Shown here: in pieces, positions 1 to 12,132 of the stretch | Layout of the letters: every line of letters starts with the position of its first letter | How positions within the stretch are numbered: position 1 is the first letter of the stretch | Assembly (NCBI GenBank): GCA_964016985.1 | Contig: OZ024826.1 | Coordinates: forward strand, 39,597,070-39,661,069 | Length of the DNA: 64,000 bases | Reading direction: 5' to 3' | DNA from: Anodontia alba | Taxonomy: Eukaryota > Mollusca > Bivalvia > Lucinida > Lucinidae | Program-made: the position numbers and the translations under genes | The notes under the pieces: model-generated | What the model was told of the DNA's origin: nothing | Database searches by the model: none | Seen by the model: the letters and a program-made list of their open reading frames with translations, nothing else

Positions 1-1668
1 GATCTTTGGATACCCATTGAATGCACCCAGTGGTTCTTTGGCTTCCCATTGAGTGCGCCCAGTGGATCTTTGGCTACCTACTGAATGCACCTAGTGGATC
101 TTTGGCTACCCACTGAATGCACCCAGTGGATCTCTGGCTACCCACTGAATGCGCCGAGTGAATATTGGGCTACCCACTGAATGCACCCACTAAGTGCGCC
201 CAGTGGATCTTTGGCTACCTACTGAATGCACCAAGTGGATCTTTGCCTGCCCACTTAGTGCGCCCAGTTGATCTTTGGCTACCCGCTGAATGCTCCCATG
301 GATCGTTGGCTACCCACTGAATGCACCCAGTGGATCTTTGGCTACCCACTGAATGCTCCCAGTGGATCTTTGGCTACCCACTGAGTACACCAGTGGATCT
401 TTGGCTACCCAATGAATGCACCCAGTGGATCGTTGGCTACCCACTGAGTGCGGCCAGTGGGTCTTTGGCTGCCCACTGAATGTTCCCAGTGGATCTTTGG
501 CTACCCACTGAGTGCCCCCAGTGGGTCTTTGGCTACCCACTGAATGCGCTCAATGGCTCTTTGGCTACCTACTAAGTGCACACAGTGGATCTTTGGCTAC
601 CCACTGAATGTGCCCAGTGGATCTTTGGCTTCCGTCTGAATGCAACCAGTGGATCTTTGGCTACCTACTGAGTGCGCCCAGTTGATCTTTGGCTACCCGC
701 TGAATGCTCCCAATGGATCGTTGGCTACCCACTGAATGCACCCATCGGATCTTTGGCTACCCACTGAATGCTCCCAGTGGATCTTTGGCTACCCACTGAG
801 TACACCAGTGGATCTTTGGCTACCCAATGAATGCACCCAGTGGATCGTTGGCTACCCACTGGATGCGGCCAGTGGGTCTTTGGCTGCCCACTGAATGTTC
901 CCAGTGGATCTTTGGCTACCCACTGAGTACACCCAGTAGGTCTTTGGCTACCCACTGAATGCGCTCAGTGGCTCTTTGGCTACCCGCGGAGTGCGCCCAT
1001 TGGATCTTTGGCTACCAACTGAATGCTCCCAGTGGATCTCTGGCTACCCTCTGAATGCACCCAGTGGATCTTTGGCGACCCACTGAATGCATCCAGTGGG
1101 TTTTTGGCTACCTAATGAGTGCGCCCAGTGGATCTTTGGCTACCCACTGAATGCACCCAGTGGATCTTTGTCTACCCGCTAAGTGCGCCCAGTGGATCTT
1201 TGGCTACCCACTGAATGCACTCAGTGGATCTTTGGCTACCCACTGAATGCGCCCAGTGGATCTTACGCTACCCACTGAATGCACCCAGTGGATCTTTGGC
1301 TACCCACTGTGCACCCAGTGGATCTTTGGCTACCCACAGTGCACCAGTGGATCATTGGCTACCCACTGAGTGCGCCCAGTGGATCTTTGGCTACCCACTG
1401 AGTGCAGCTAGTGGATCTTTGGCTGCCCACTGAGTGCACCCAGTGGATCTTTGGCTACCCACTGAGTGCACCCAGTAGATCTTTGGCTACCCACTGAGTG
1501 CAAGTGGATCTTTGGCTACCCACTGAGTGCACCCAGTGGCACTTGGGCTACCCACTGAGTGCACCCAGTGGATCTTGGGCTACCCACTGAGTGCGCCCAG
1601 TGGATCTTTGGCTACCCACTGAATGCACCAAATGGATCTTTGGCTACCCACTGAGTGCGCCCAGTAGG
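1..1668. repeat. 32-bp minisatellite in beta-tubulin intron 1
   Basis: About 52 imperfect units of 32 bp built on CCCAGTGGATCTTTGGCTAC plus CCACTGAATGCA run from the window edge to about 1668. Each unit contains the dyad CCACTG...CAGTGG. Since 32 is not a multiple of three, the short ORFs seen here are periodicity artefacts. Stretches 310-540 and 725-955 are near copies 415 bp apart, so a block of about 13 units was duplicated. The array probably lies in intron 1, because exon 2 follows at 2290 and exon 1 was not found here. It may extend further left. Confidence 0.95.
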
Positions 1669-2067
1669 TATTCAAAGATCCTAAGCATCTTCAGGCGGAC
1701 AATGGAGACCCGTAGACGCTGTCCGCGGAGGCTGGTCGGAGTCTGCACTGGGCGCGCATGCAGTCTATTGGCAATGCTGTTTTCCGGCTAAGGTTTGATT
1801 TTTACTTTTCTCTGAGATCGAAATCGTTTGTTGCCTCATATCTCTAGTCAATAGTTATAAGATCGGTTTGATCGTTTTTCCTGATGCTTAGCAGAACTTC
1901 CAACACACCTCTCTTCCTGATCATGTCTAGACAAAATTAAACTACTCTCTCATAGCACGACATAAGAGGGCTCTCCAGAAAACTGTTTTTTCTCATTTCT
2001 CCACAAAAAAGAACAACAGAAAACAAAACAAAAACAAACAAAACCATATGCTGTAGTGTTCATTAGA
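1669..2067. other. Intron 1 sequence, nothing recognised
   Basis: Non-repetitive intronic sequence. No exon 1 of beta-tubulin (a start followed by residues REIVHIQAGQCGNQIG) could be read here. A short A-rich stretch lies near 2005-2042. Confidence 0.5.
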
Positions 2068-2880
<813 letters not shown>

Positions 2881-2884
2881 TATT

Positions 2885-3050
2885 TGAACAAACATTCCAG
2901 AGCAAACAGTGTAGACCCAGATCCGACGCCGCAAAATGCAAAATCGATGCATGGCTGGGAAACATTGTAGATCTTGATCCTGATCAGATGCCGCATCCTG
3001 TGGTGTTTGATCTGGGTCTACACTGTCCTGTCTGTCGGAATACTTAGGGT
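2885..3050. repeat. Family H-like palindrome (AAACAGTGTAGACC core)
   Basis: Two diverged copies of the AAACAGTGTAGACCCAGATC core and its complement, ending in GTCTGTCGGAATACTTAGGG, which is the family H right end. It is a rearranged non-coding MITE inside intron 2. Confidence 0.65.
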
Positions 3051-3547
3051 GATAAGATTTGTGTCTAAAAATGTTGGATATATATAGCAAATAGTTTAGA
3101 CACTGATGTAGGTCCTAACTAGTTTTCGAATTTCGAATATTATTGAATGGTAGTAATATGGATATGTATACGTGTGAAATTATTAATTAAACAAATATGG
3201 TTTCAAGCAACTCTTTCACTCTCAGTCCTGGGTGGTTTACATTGTCCCAGATTTATATTGAACTCCACAATCTGACTTTTACAATCAAATGGTCCATTTT
3301 TAATGGCATTGTTTGTTCTGATATTGACCAGTCCAATCCAATAGCACATTGCAGTAATAAAGTTTACCGATGACCATGAAGCGCAGTCTGGGAAGATAGC
3401 CTTTATTGCATATGTAGGAAACGACGTCTGAAAATTGTATAATTTAAGCAACTAGATACAACTTTAATATAACAACGTTAGAAAGTTCTCTGCCCACTCG
3501 ACTTACTCCATGAATCACAAGTATGTTCGGTGCAAACTAATATTTTG

Positions 3548-3548
<1 letters not shown>
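3051..3548. other. Intron 2, nothing recognised
   Basis: A/T-rich intronic sequence without a supported ORF, RNA gene or inverted repeat. Confidence 0.4.

Positions 3549-3550
<2 letters not shown>

Positions 3551-3602
<52 letters not shown>
3551..3602. repeat. (AC)26 microsatellite
   Basis: An uninterrupted AC dinucleotide run of 52 bases followed by a short GA run. Probably polymorphic in length. Confidence 0.98.
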
Positions 3603-3605
<3 letters not shown>

Positions 3606-3978
3606 GAGAGAGAATTTGATTTGAAACTTGTATTCCATTACACAGTCCTATGAGCCTTCCTTGGAGATCTTACAGTAGTACCATGATCAAATAGCACTAG
3701 CAGCAATGTTACATCAGTTAAAAACGATGTTTGTCCTCCCTTTTGTTTTTTGCTCATCACAGAGAGAAGTGTCGTTAGTTATAGAATCAGTGTTAGGACT
3801 GAAGGTATGAGTACAAACTTTTGCACACAGCTTTTTCTCCCACCTTTGTCAATATGAGATGGCTTTTTGTCCATGTGAGAAACTTCTATCTTACATGACC
3901 ATGCTGGTCCTAGGAACAATCCACTTAAATGTGGGAGAATCCAGGGTAGGAGAAAAACAGTCCATCTGGCATGAGCTA
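3603..3978. other. Intron 2, nothing recognised
   Basis: No supported coding, RNA or repeat feature seen. Confidence 0.4.
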
Positions 3979-4090
3979 GTCCATGCAGGATAGGGAAGTC
4001 TCACCCTCGGGGTAGGAATTTCAACCAGCAATCCTCGACCCTGGTTGAAATTCCTACCCCTCGGGTGAGATTTCCCTATCCTGCATGGAC
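3979..4090. repeat. Long hairpin, 48-bp arms
   Basis: The left arm beginning GTCCATGCAGGATAGGGAA is almost perfectly complementary to the right arm ending CCCTATCCTGCATGGAC. A spacer of about 11 bp (around CAATCCTCGAC) separates them. It is probably the palindromic centre of a MITE; no second copy was found in the window. Confidence 0.85.
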
Positions 4091-4369
4091 ACGTGTTGGA
4101 TTCTTATAATCTTATGGCAGAACAAAACAAAATGCCCGTCCTTCAGTCAGTACAACTCTCGTTATGCGAAATATGATGTTTTGTCGCATGGAACTTGGAA
4201 ACCATGACTCCTCTTCCTTCCATTGAACGCCCAGCAGAAACTCTAATCAGATTGTGTAGATGCATGTCTTGAGGTGCTTCTAATGAATACACGCAACATA
4301 TGTTTTTTAAAGAGAAATAAGAAAAAAATATCCCAGAAATATCACCAAATACACCTACTTAACCCTTAA

Positions 4370-4606
4370 CCCTTAAAGCGCCAGTCACAACTAATTCGTC
4401 TGCTTTGTTGTCTGCTTGTGGTTTTAAAAGTCATTTCTGCAAACAGTGTGGACTCAGATCAGACTGCTCCTTTAGGAGCAGTCTGATCTGGGTCCACACT
4501 GTTTGCTTGTATGCAAAAATAGGTTTGATAAAGTTTGCAAGAATATTCAGCAGACGACATAAACAGACGACATTTTCAGACGCAGTTTTTCTTGGCGCTT
4601 TAAGGG
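4370..4606. mobile_element. TTAA MITE with family E ends and H-type core
   Basis: TTAA at 4366-4369, then CCCTTAAAGCGCCAG; the right end is TTGGCGCTTTAAGGG followed by TTAA at 4607-4610. The interior carries GTCGTCTG arms and a palindrome around GGAGCAGTCTGATC flanked by AAACAGTGTGGAC. The TTAA duplication with CCC/GGG termini is the piggyBac-superfamily hallmark. Confidence 0.8.
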
Positions 4607-4610
4607 TTAA

Positions 4611-4832
4611 ACTGCCACTCACAACAATTGTCGTCTGCTTTGTCATCTGCGTGTGATTTTAAAATTCGTTTATGCAAACAGTGTGGACCCAGAGGAGCAG
4701 GTCTGATCAGGGTCCACACTGTTTGCCTGTATGCAAAAATTAAAAATAGTTTTGGAAAGTTTGCAAGAATATTCAGCTGACGACATAAACAGACGACATT
4801 TTCAGATGCAGGTTTTCTTGGCATTTTAAGGG
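4611..4832. mobile_element. Second copy of the same TTAA MITE, left end lost
   Basis: Same interior as the preceding element and ends GCATTTTAAGGG plus TTAA (4833-4836). It starts directly at CTGCCACTCACAAC, so its first dozen bases are missing. The pair looks like an insertion into, or unequal exchange between, two copies. Confidence 0.75.
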
Positions 4833-4836
4833 TTAA

Positions 4837-5764
4837 TAAATCCTTTGTACAGGCTGTTGGCCCCAATAGTCCCCAGTGCAACATAAGAAAAGCACTTACT
4901 AACATTTACTCATTAATTATTCACATCTAATTTGTGAGCAGATGAGAAAATCTTAATGCCATTGCAAACGGCCTGTCCAAGACTAGAGCGTGCATCATCA
5001 TTTTCTTCGCACCACCACTTTCGCTATCCTTTAGTTAAAACCTGCACACAGGCATACTGTAACATTATGTATGCAAGTGACTGACTGCGCATGTGCACGC
5101 TGATATGGGTATCTGCTGTATACCTTGTTAGCTAAAGGCCCAAGGCCGGGTTACTTATCATGAACATGACGAAGCGATTCTCTTGAATAATTGATGTAAT
5201 CTCCTTGGGACTGTTAATTGCTTAGCAACCGCAAAATAATGCACTGGTCCAGCGTAGGTCTGACGAACTGTTCGCGTGATAGCCAGGTGCCATAAAATCA
5301 CCACAGGCAGTTACATGGTAACGGAGACTACACAAACAGATTTTATTAACCTATTAAAGATGCAATAGTTTTGTCTACACTTGATACATCAGTTAAACTA
5401 TTGTCCATTTAATATTGAATGACTGTAATAACAGATTTCTAGAAAAGGTCACTTTTTCCAACCAAACATTATTGATAATTATCTTTTTTTTCCACACTGA
5501 AACCATGCATAGCGTATACATTTGAAATTGAAGTGCCTCTGCCTTTGTGAGGTGCTTGTTGTGAGCTCTCTCAACGCGTGTTTTGTTTTCATGGAGAAAT
5601 AAGACAAAAATATCTTATTACCCATCTTATCTGGAGCCGTGTACCGAGTAGTACCTAAATGAATGTTTTATTACATCTACACGAAAGCATATACAGTCGA
5701 ACATCTATGGGACCATGGAAAAATGTTCGAGACATGGATAGTTCGAGCCACTGAGAGAATGGTT
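4837..5764. other. Intron 2, nothing recognised
   Basis: No supported gene or complete repeat. A small stretch near 5588-5640 (ATGGAGAAATAAGA, CTTATCTGGAGC) is a remnant of a family B right arm. Confidence 0.4.
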
Positions 5765-5885
5765 ATACACATATTGGTTTTTCCTCCACGAAAACATTTG
5801 GGTACCCACAACATCTGTTTATGGAGAAATAAGAAAAATATGGGTACTTTTTGGTTGAAAAATGCGTCATGTCTGAAGCTATGTG
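5765..5885. mobile_element. Family B fragment
   Basis: Contains GGGTACCCACAACAT, GGAGAAATAAGAAAAATA and the right end TTGGTTGAAAAATGC...GAAGCTATG. The left arm is mostly lost. Confidence 0.55.
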
Positions 5886-5994
5886 AGTACTGACGTTTCG
5901 CTGTTTTTAAGGGTTTGAAGGTTTAGCATATTAGACTGTTTTAGCTCTCATACCAATATTTTGCATTACCTGCAATTTAGATTAAGATACTTAA

Positions 5995-6187
5995 CCCTTA
6001 AAAGCACTTATCACTGGCATCTGAAGCAGATGGCATTTCGATTTTTTTTATTTTTCAGAGAAAATAAGGCTTGACATTTCAGCAGACGATTCACGTGAAA
6101 TTCCAAGTCTTATTTTCTCTGAAAAATAAAAAATAATAATAATTATTAGAATGTCGTCTGCTACAATTTTGCTTAGCTTTTTACGGG
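5995..6187. mobile_element. Family E MITE
   Basis: TTAA (5991-5994) then CCCTTAAAAGCAC; arms with GCAGACGA and a palindromic AGAGAAAATAAG...CTTATTTTCTCT interior; right end AGCTTTTTACGGG. The right TTAA has mutated to TTCT. Confidence 0.8.
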
Positions 6188-6269
6188 TTCTAAATAACGG
6201 AGACCATCGAAATCTACCTTCCGCTAAGCCTTATGCTTAGGCAAGAACACATTGAGCATGTGTATCTAA

Positions 6270-6480
6270 ACACTTATCAGGCTATGGGCAGATTCAGCAG
6301 ACGACAAGCAAATGATATTTTTCTTATTTTTCTAGAAAATAGGATCTGACACTCCATGCAAATTGTCTCCTGGGGAGACAATTTGCATGAAGTGTCAGAT
6401 CCTATTTTCTGAGAAAAATAAGAGAAATACATACATTGTATTTCAAGATGTCGTCTGCTGAAATTTTTACTCAGCATGCA
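6270..6480. mobile_element. Family D MITE
   Basis: Outer arms TTCAGCAGACGAC and GTCGTCTGCTGAAATTTTTAC; inner hairpin of GGATCTGACACTCCATGC with its complement meeting at GTCTCCTGGGGAGAC. No ORF. Confidence 0.8.
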
Positions 6481-6530
6481 TCACTGTCTTCTAAAGTTGC
6501 CCATCTTTTTTGGCATAACTCAACACCTAG

Positions 6531-6732
6531 AACGCTTACGGTGGGAAAATATAGGAGATGACAAAGTGATATTTTTTTTTCCCAGAAATAGGCTTTGATA
6601 GTTCATACAAATTGTCTCCAAAGGAACTTGTTTGCATGAACTGCCAAAGCTTATTTTCCCAGTTTTTTTTTGGGAAAAAAATATTCCTAAATGTCGTGTG
6701 CTGAAATTTTGACCCAGCATGCTAAGCGTAAA
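6531..6732. mobile_element. Family D MITE
   Basis: Starts ACGCTTACGGTGGG and ends GCATGCTAAGCGT, which are inverted. The inner hairpin centres on ACAAATTGTCTCC and its diverged complement. Confidence 0.75.
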
Positions 6733-7468
6733 AACCTGTTCATCAGTCTGCAGTATCGGTGAAATAGCCTCTAGCAAACGTATCTTCGGTAACAAAAATA
6801 TTAAAATTAAATCTTGCGAGCATTACACTTAACGCACCAACAAACATTGCTAATTCGGATTCAGCCGGTCTTTTGTGTTGGGGGCTTTTTTGATAGATGA
6901 TGAAGATGTTTATTTGGTTAAATCAACATACATGAACAATACAATTATTACAAAACTGATAAAAAATATGCAATTTACGAAAGTATCACATAGCACCATA
7001 GCAAAATAACTAATGTATTTTAAGACTTAAAACAAATATTAGCACTTAAACATGTTAAAGACTAGACTAAGAAGACTTGATACTTGAAAATTATAAGATA
7101 TGAATGGAACAATTGAATGAGATCAAATCTGCTTGATAAGATTTAAAAGTAATGTAATTAAAATGTATAAATAAATATCTTTATCAATATTAAATTGTAA
7201 CAAGGTATCACGTTCTTTTGTATCATATATTAAGTTTGGCAATCAGGACTGAACACTAGTTTTAGATGAAGCCTGCGCCTCTGTAATGTGTTGAAATTAC
7301 CTAGGACAACTAAGCATATTTCCAATGGCTCCTTATATATTTGTTTAAATTATTTAAATCTTTATTTATAATGATATTTCAAAGCTTCAGTATCCTGTGG
7401 ATCCAGAGAGTTCCTTGTGTATAATGAGTGCACTAGCGCACCAAAAATATACCCTATTCGACGGGTCC
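6733..7468. other. A/T-rich intronic stretch, nothing recognised
   Basis: Low-complexity A/T-rich sequence with no supported gene or repeat. Confidence 0.4.
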
Positions 7469-7748
7469 ATTACGAAAAGATGCCTATATAATTTTGACCC
7501 CCTTAAACTCCACTTTTATATAGTAAAACTGGGGTTTACAGGGGTATGCATTATTTTTCTTATTTCTGCTCAAAAACATAGATTGTGGGTACTCGTTAGA
7601 ACCGCCTCGCCGAGGCGGTTCTAACGAGTATCCACAATCTATGTTTTGAGCAGAAATATGAAAAAATATCAGATTTTTTTTATCTGAAAAATTTATGTTT
7701 TTTGAGGTAAAATTTTCTATATATTTGAATAGGCATGTTTTCGTAATG
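7469..7748 (+). mobile_element. Family A MITE, copy 1
   Basis: Ends ATTACGAAAAGATGCCTAT and ATAGGCATGTTTTCGTAATG are inverted. It contains the secondary hairpin CCCCACTTTTATATAGTAAA and the 46-bp core palindrome GTACTCGTTAGAACCGCC and complement meeting at CTCGCCGAG. 280 bp, no coding capacity. Confidence 0.92.
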
Positions 7749-7802
7749 ATTCAGAGAAATAAGCATAATACTGTTCTGTTCCATGAAGCTTGTTTTTAAC
7801 AA

Positions 7803-7890
7803 GCGTAGTGGTGCAGTGGTTATGTCTCCTGACTCTGAATGGCTAGGCGCTGCCATCGTAGCTGGTGTGGGTTCGAATCTCACTCACCCT
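7803..7890 (+). repeat. tRNA-like SINE head
   Basis: An A-box-like GTGGTGCAGTGGTTA and a B box GGGTTCGAATC about 50 bp later, ending in CACTCACCCT, resemble a class II tRNA-derived pol III promoter. The acceptor stem does not pair properly, so it is a SINE head or tRNA pseudogene rather than a working tRNA gene. Confidence 0.55.
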
Positions 7891-8319
7891 AGTGGTATTT
7901 CATATTTCTCCCTATACACCTTTTTCTGAAGTACTTGCACCGGTAAAGATCCTGTGCTGGAATTCTTTGTTGAAGTTTGTTTAAATCTTTATTTATATAT
8001 TCGAATATGATACTTCTGTATCATTCACTGGTTTACATAAAAGTTTTTTTTTTAAGAAGAATACGCAAATAAAGTATAAGAAGCTTTCGACGGCGGTGGC
8101 ATCGCAAAGTTCCAACTGATTGTAAACTATTAGCGCTCTCTAGAAAATTCAGCAGACAACGAATTGGTAATGTTTTCCCTGAAAAAAAAGGGTTTGTCAT
8201 TTCGTGTAAATCATCTTATGCCAAGGCGTATTTCTGAAAGAAAATAAATGAGCATCGTCATGAGAAAACGTCTTCGAGACATGTGCTAACAGTAAGGATC
8301 CTGAACTGATCAACATTCG
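7891..8319. other. Intron 2, nothing firm
   Basis: May include the body of the SINE headed at 7803; no end could be fixed. A family D-like GCAGACAACGAA arm is at 8151. Confidence 0.35.
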
Positions 8320-8430
8320 CCCAGCGGGAACATAATGTTGAAACAACGTCGTTTCAACGTTGGTCACGTTGAAGTGACGTTGTTCAGGACGTTGAAATGA
8401 CGTTTGTTTCAACGTTGTGTGCCCGCTGGG
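8320..8430. mobile_element. 111-bp MITE, CCCAGCGGG ends
   Basis: CCCAGCGGGAACATAATGTTG at the left is inverted at the right as CAACGTTGTGTGCCCGCTGGG (written in parts: CAACGTTG, GCCCGCTGGG). The interior repeats ACGTTGAAA and complements. A related, more decayed piece with GCGACGTTGTATTGACGTC lies at about 8635-8770. Confidence 0.75.
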
Positions 8431-8945
8431 GGAAGCTATAAAGTCCGAACGGGGACGTTATTATATCTCGTTAATGTATTCTACATAATAATTTGGTATA
8501 CGGACGGGGAAAACCCTAATCTCTATATATGTGCTGTCAGATCGGACCTTCGCTATAGGAATATCCCCCGGACCTATTTTCCATGGCGCCGCCCAACTAT
8601 AAGAAAAGGGATTCAAATGGCTGTTTGCTGAAAATGACCCAGCGGACACATGTCGTTTGTACAGCACCATCGATGCAACATTCTAGATGTAAATGCGATG
8701 TTATATAAAAATCATGTGCCCGAATGACCTTGCATCGACGTTAATGCGACGTTGTATTGACGTCATGTAAGGGTTTAGCCACATTCAAAGGAACTGGATT
8801 CTACACTTGGTAGATTTCCCGCCATTTGTCAAGGGAGACAGTTTGTTGTTTTTTTTGTTTTTTTGTTTTTTTTTGTTTTTTTGCGACTTCTGTTTGATTT
8901 CCAGAGCAAAAAATCTCTTTCTAAAAAGGGATCAACTCTAAAAGG

Positions 8946-9292
8946 AAATACAGTGAACCCTCGTAACAACGACAGCATTTGTTCCCAAAGACGTTGCCAT
9001 TAAAATAAATTTGCTGTTTTACAACATATTTAATGAGCAGACTGAGATGTAAGAAAGGTCTCGTTTTGTTATTATTTCCTCACAAAACATGTGTTTTGGA
9101 TATTTGTTAGAATCGCCTCGCCGAGGCGATTCTAACAAATATCCAAAGTATATGTTTCTTTAAAGTATTAAATACAATATTCTTGCTTAATTTGTGATTA
9201 ATAAATACCTCTTAAGCGAAGGTGACGAGTCAAATTGTCATTATTACGAATTTTGTCGTTGTATCGAGTGTCGGTATAAAGAGGATGTCTGT
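8946..9292. mobile_element. MITE with family A-type core in unrelated arms
   Basis: Outer arms GTGAACCCTCGTAACAACGAC and their complement near GTCGTTGTATCGAGTGTCGG; the centre (9097-9143) is GGATATTTGTTAGAATCGCC and its complement meeting at CTCGCCGAG. The core matches family A while the arms do not. Confidence 0.7.
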
Positions 9293-9626
9293 AATAGTCT
9301 AAAAGGAAATACCTTCTTCTCGTTCTTATCTTTTAGAGTAGATCCCATTTTCTGAAGGTAGACAAAAATGATTGAAAAAATACCTCCCCTTAATACATAG
9401 ACATAAAAATGAACATTCAAGCTTCAATACATTTGTACATTTACGCCCTGTTGAACAAATGAAAGCAGATCTGACAGCGGAGAGGATAGCTAAAGGGGAC
9501 AGGATACATTTGTTATTCTGCCAGTTTGTTCAAGGACGACAGCTTTTTGTGACTTCCTGTTTGCTCTCCTGTGCTTAAGTCGCCTTTTGAAAATGTGTCT
9601 ATTCGAAAAGGAAAGAATTTACTCCC
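9293..9626. other. Scattered family I fragments
   Basis: TTTTAGAGTAGATCCCATTTTCTGAAG (9331-9357, first half quoted by motif TTTTAGAGTAGATCCC) and GTGACTTCCTGTTTGCTCTCC near 9550 match the family I hairpin and its flank. The short ORF across here is not a gene. Confidence 0.45.
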
Positions 9627-9790
9627 AGTGTAGATCCAGATTAGTTGGCGTCTTAAGAAGCCAAATGATCTGGATCTGCACTGTTTGCCATTCAGTATAT
9701 GAATCTATATCAACAGTTTGGATCAAGGAATCTGATAGGCTGACAATTAAAAGTGGGCTCGGCATCTTAATTTATTCAGCATGACAAGGT
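9627..9790 (-). mobile_element. Family F MITE, 3' part
   Basis: From the GTGTAGATCCAGATTAGTTGG core to the end ATTCAGCATGACAAGG, followed by TTAA (9791-9794). The opposite end is missing. Confidence 0.7.
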
Positions 9791-9863
9791 TTAAGAATAT
9801 TTCGACGGACAGCGAAATGCGCAAGCGTAGCGAATCCTTTCGTTGTCTGCGTATGCAATAAAG

Positions 9864-10046
9864 TCACTCTCTCCCTTCCGCTGATTCAAGAATGGCAGCT
9901 GTCGGTTTCTGGCGAAAGAATGTGCACAATACTGGTTACCCGCTTAGAGGAATAAGCCTGCCCAGTAATTATGTGGTTAGGTAAACTGACCGCGCTCGAC
10001 ATAACCCCAGTAGGTTGACTGGTCCGTAAAACCTCAACACAAACAA
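9864..10046 (+). mobile_element. 5'-truncated V-SINE with 11-bp target duplication
   Basis: Ends in GGTTGACTGGTCCGTAAAAC...CAACACAAACAA, the tail shared by the tRNA-headed SINEs at 32.7, 34.9 and 37.9 kb. It is flanked by ATGCAATAAAG at 9853-9863 and again at 10047-10057, an 11-bp duplication expected of LINE-type insertion. The tRNA head is absent, so it was truncated on insertion. Confidence 0.85.
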
Positions 10047-10199
10047 ATGCAATAAAGCTCAGTTCTCAAGGTAAGTCTTCTTGACAGAAAAATCGTTGGG
10101 CTTTTTAAGCAGCATATCCTTGCTGATGCAGAAAGACGGCTGTCTATACATACAAGCCATCCTGCATTGTGAATTGTGAAAACACGTATGCAAAATTTA

Positions 10200-10410
10200 T
10201 CCTTTATCACTCTCTGGGCTAACTCAGGTGACGACAAACTGTTGATAGTTTTCTTATTTCCCCCAGAAAACAGGATTTGACATTTCATGCAAATTGTCTC
10301 CATTGGAGACAATTTGCATGAAATGTCAATTCCTGTTTTCTAGGAAAAAAAAAATAAGAAAATATTACAAAATATCTGCTGAAAATTTTACCCAGAGTGC
10401 AAAACGTTAA
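10200..10410. mobile_element. Family D MITE
   Basis: An almost perfect hairpin around CATGCAAATTGTCTCCATTG and complement, with AACTCAGGTGACGAC and TTTTACCCAGAGTGC outer arms. Confidence 0.85.
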
Positions 10411-10738
10411 GCATGAACAGATGTTACGAAACTATGATTCACCTGTGGAAGCCATCATGCTTTAATATTGCCTGGCAGATATGTTAAATACACAGGTATA
10501 GCAGCTGAACAAAGGTTGAAAATTGATATTGATTTTCTCATTTCATACATGATATTTAAAGGAAAAGGCAACTTTCATAAAGAATGTCTCTGTAATAAAA
10601 GATCTCAACGAACCATGCATTTTGATGCATATTTGTTCAAAATTAGTTGAAAATAAACTAATCTATAGCAATCTTAAGATTTCAGAATTGCCCTTTTGAA
10701 TTCATGTTTTAATGGGGCTTTATGATGTCACAGAGCCT
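10411..10738. other. Nothing recognised
   Basis: No supported gene or repeat in this intronic stretch. Confidence 0.35.
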
Positions 10739-10742
10739 TTAA

Positions 10743-11307
10743 AGGCTCCATACTGCTAAAAAAAGACATTTTATTATCCAAGAAAGCTTTAACAAATTGA
10801 TATATGGTATTAATACGATATTAAAATGTGGCATCTGACAGCCTGTAAAATTTCAGTTAGTCTCTTGTTTTTGAACTGGGTCAAAAAAGAAATGATTTTT
10901 TTGTCGTATCTCTGAATTAATGTTACCAACATTAATTCAGAGATACGATAAAAGATCATTTACTTTTTGATCCAGTTCAAGAACAAGAGACTGAAATTTT
11001 GTAAGCTGTCAGATGCCACATTTTATGATACTAGTATTAACCTTTGTCCTGCTGAATAAATTAACAGGCCACACCCAATTCCAGTTTTCAGCCAATCAGA
11101 TTTCTTGATCCAGATTGTTAATATAAATTCACATACTTAATGACAAACAGTGCAGATCCAGATCAGTTGGATTCTTCAGAAGCCAACTGATCTGGATCTA
11201 CTCTGTTTGCAAAGGCAGGGTATATCCGGGTTCAGCTGGACAAGGGTTAATATTTTTAAACCTTTTTTGGATAATAAAATGTCTATTTTTTTAGGAATAT
11301 GGAGCCT
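10743..11307. mobile_element. Family L MITE, interrupted by a family F insertion
   Basis: TTAA (10739-10742) then AGGCTCCATACTGC; the right end is ATATGGAGCCT followed by TTAA (11308-11311). Long arms run inward, with the hairpin tip at ATTAATGTTACCAACATTAAT. The right arm is split by a family F element at 11041-11246. The second copy, 43160-43530, lacks that insertion, which shows L was there first. Confidence 0.88.
11041..11246. mobile_element. Family F MITE nested in family L
   Basis: TTAA (11037-11040), CCTTTGTCCTGCTGAATAAA; right end GGTTCAGCTGGACAAGGG then TTAA (11247-11250). The centre is CAGATCAGTTGGATTCTTC and its complement. Confidence 0.9.
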
Positions 11308-11311
11308 TTAA

Positions 11312-11587
11312 TTAAATATGCGAACCCCGCAGAACAGAACAGAATCATAAATAGGAAAACCAGCATACATTGGTGTCGTCCACTCATTGACAAGATACAA
11401 AACACCTCGCGATGAAAGTATACAAAAATATGACATCTTTACAATGATCCTTATTGGGGACGGTTGCACATTTTGACAATACATTTTCCAGTTGCTACCA
11501 ACATAATTATTACCTAACTAATAGCCCTTCTGCTGAAAACGCTAAATTCTTAATTCCAACATATTAGCTAGCCTTTTACATCTTACG
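11312..11587. other. Nothing recognised
   Basis: No supported feature. Confidence 0.35.
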
Positions 11588-11839
11588 TCACCGGGGCATC
11601 CAACTGATATTGGCTTACAGTTTGGCAAGGCTTGCTATCCTTATAGCAGGTAAGGGTAGAGGGAGAATGTTTTTATTTCTTCTGTTTCTTCACTTCCGTT
11701 CCTGTTCCTCTTTCTTCCCTGTTCCTCGCTTTCATCTCTTCTACTATCTCTTCTGTCTCATTTCTCCCTTTCTCTGGGAAAAGACACAAACAATGACCCA
11801 CAAGGGTTGACGTGTCGTTAAACACCAACACAATCAATT
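11588..11839 (+). mobile_element. SINE-like element, CGTTAAACACCAACACAATC tail
   Basis: Same family as the element at 41574-41849 on the opposite strand: shared head region CACCGGGGC...CCAACTGATATTGGCTTAC, a pyrimidine-rich middle and the 3' end TTGACGTGTCGTTAAAC...ACACAATCAA. The target duplication could not be fixed for this copy. No ORF of note. Confidence 0.75.
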
Positions 11840-11856
11840 ACTTCCGTGTTTATAAC

Positions 11857-12132
11857 ATCACGAAAACATACCTATATAATTTTTACCCCCTGAAACCCCA
11901 CTTTTATATAGTAAAACTGGGGTTTACAGGGGTATACATTATTTTTCTTATTTCTGCTCAAAACATAGTTTGTGGGTACTCGTTAGAACCGCCTCGGCGA
12001 GGCGGTTCTAACGAGTACCCACAATCTAGGTTTTGAGCGGAAATATAAAAAATATCAGAATTTCTATCTGAAAACTTTCAGTTTTTGGTGGTGAAATTTT
12101 CAATATATTTAAATAGGCGTGTTTTCGTAATG
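11857..12132 (+). mobile_element. Family A MITE, copy 2
   Basis: Ends ATCACGAAAACATACCTAT and GCGTGTTTTCGTAATG; the core palindrome meets at CTCGGCGAG. It lies 20 bp after the SINE. Confidence 0.92.

Noticed and set aside
310..1791. Several ORFs of 60-76 residues on both strands
   Set aside because: They follow the 32-bp repeat, which reads through all frames; no start context, splice sites or domains.
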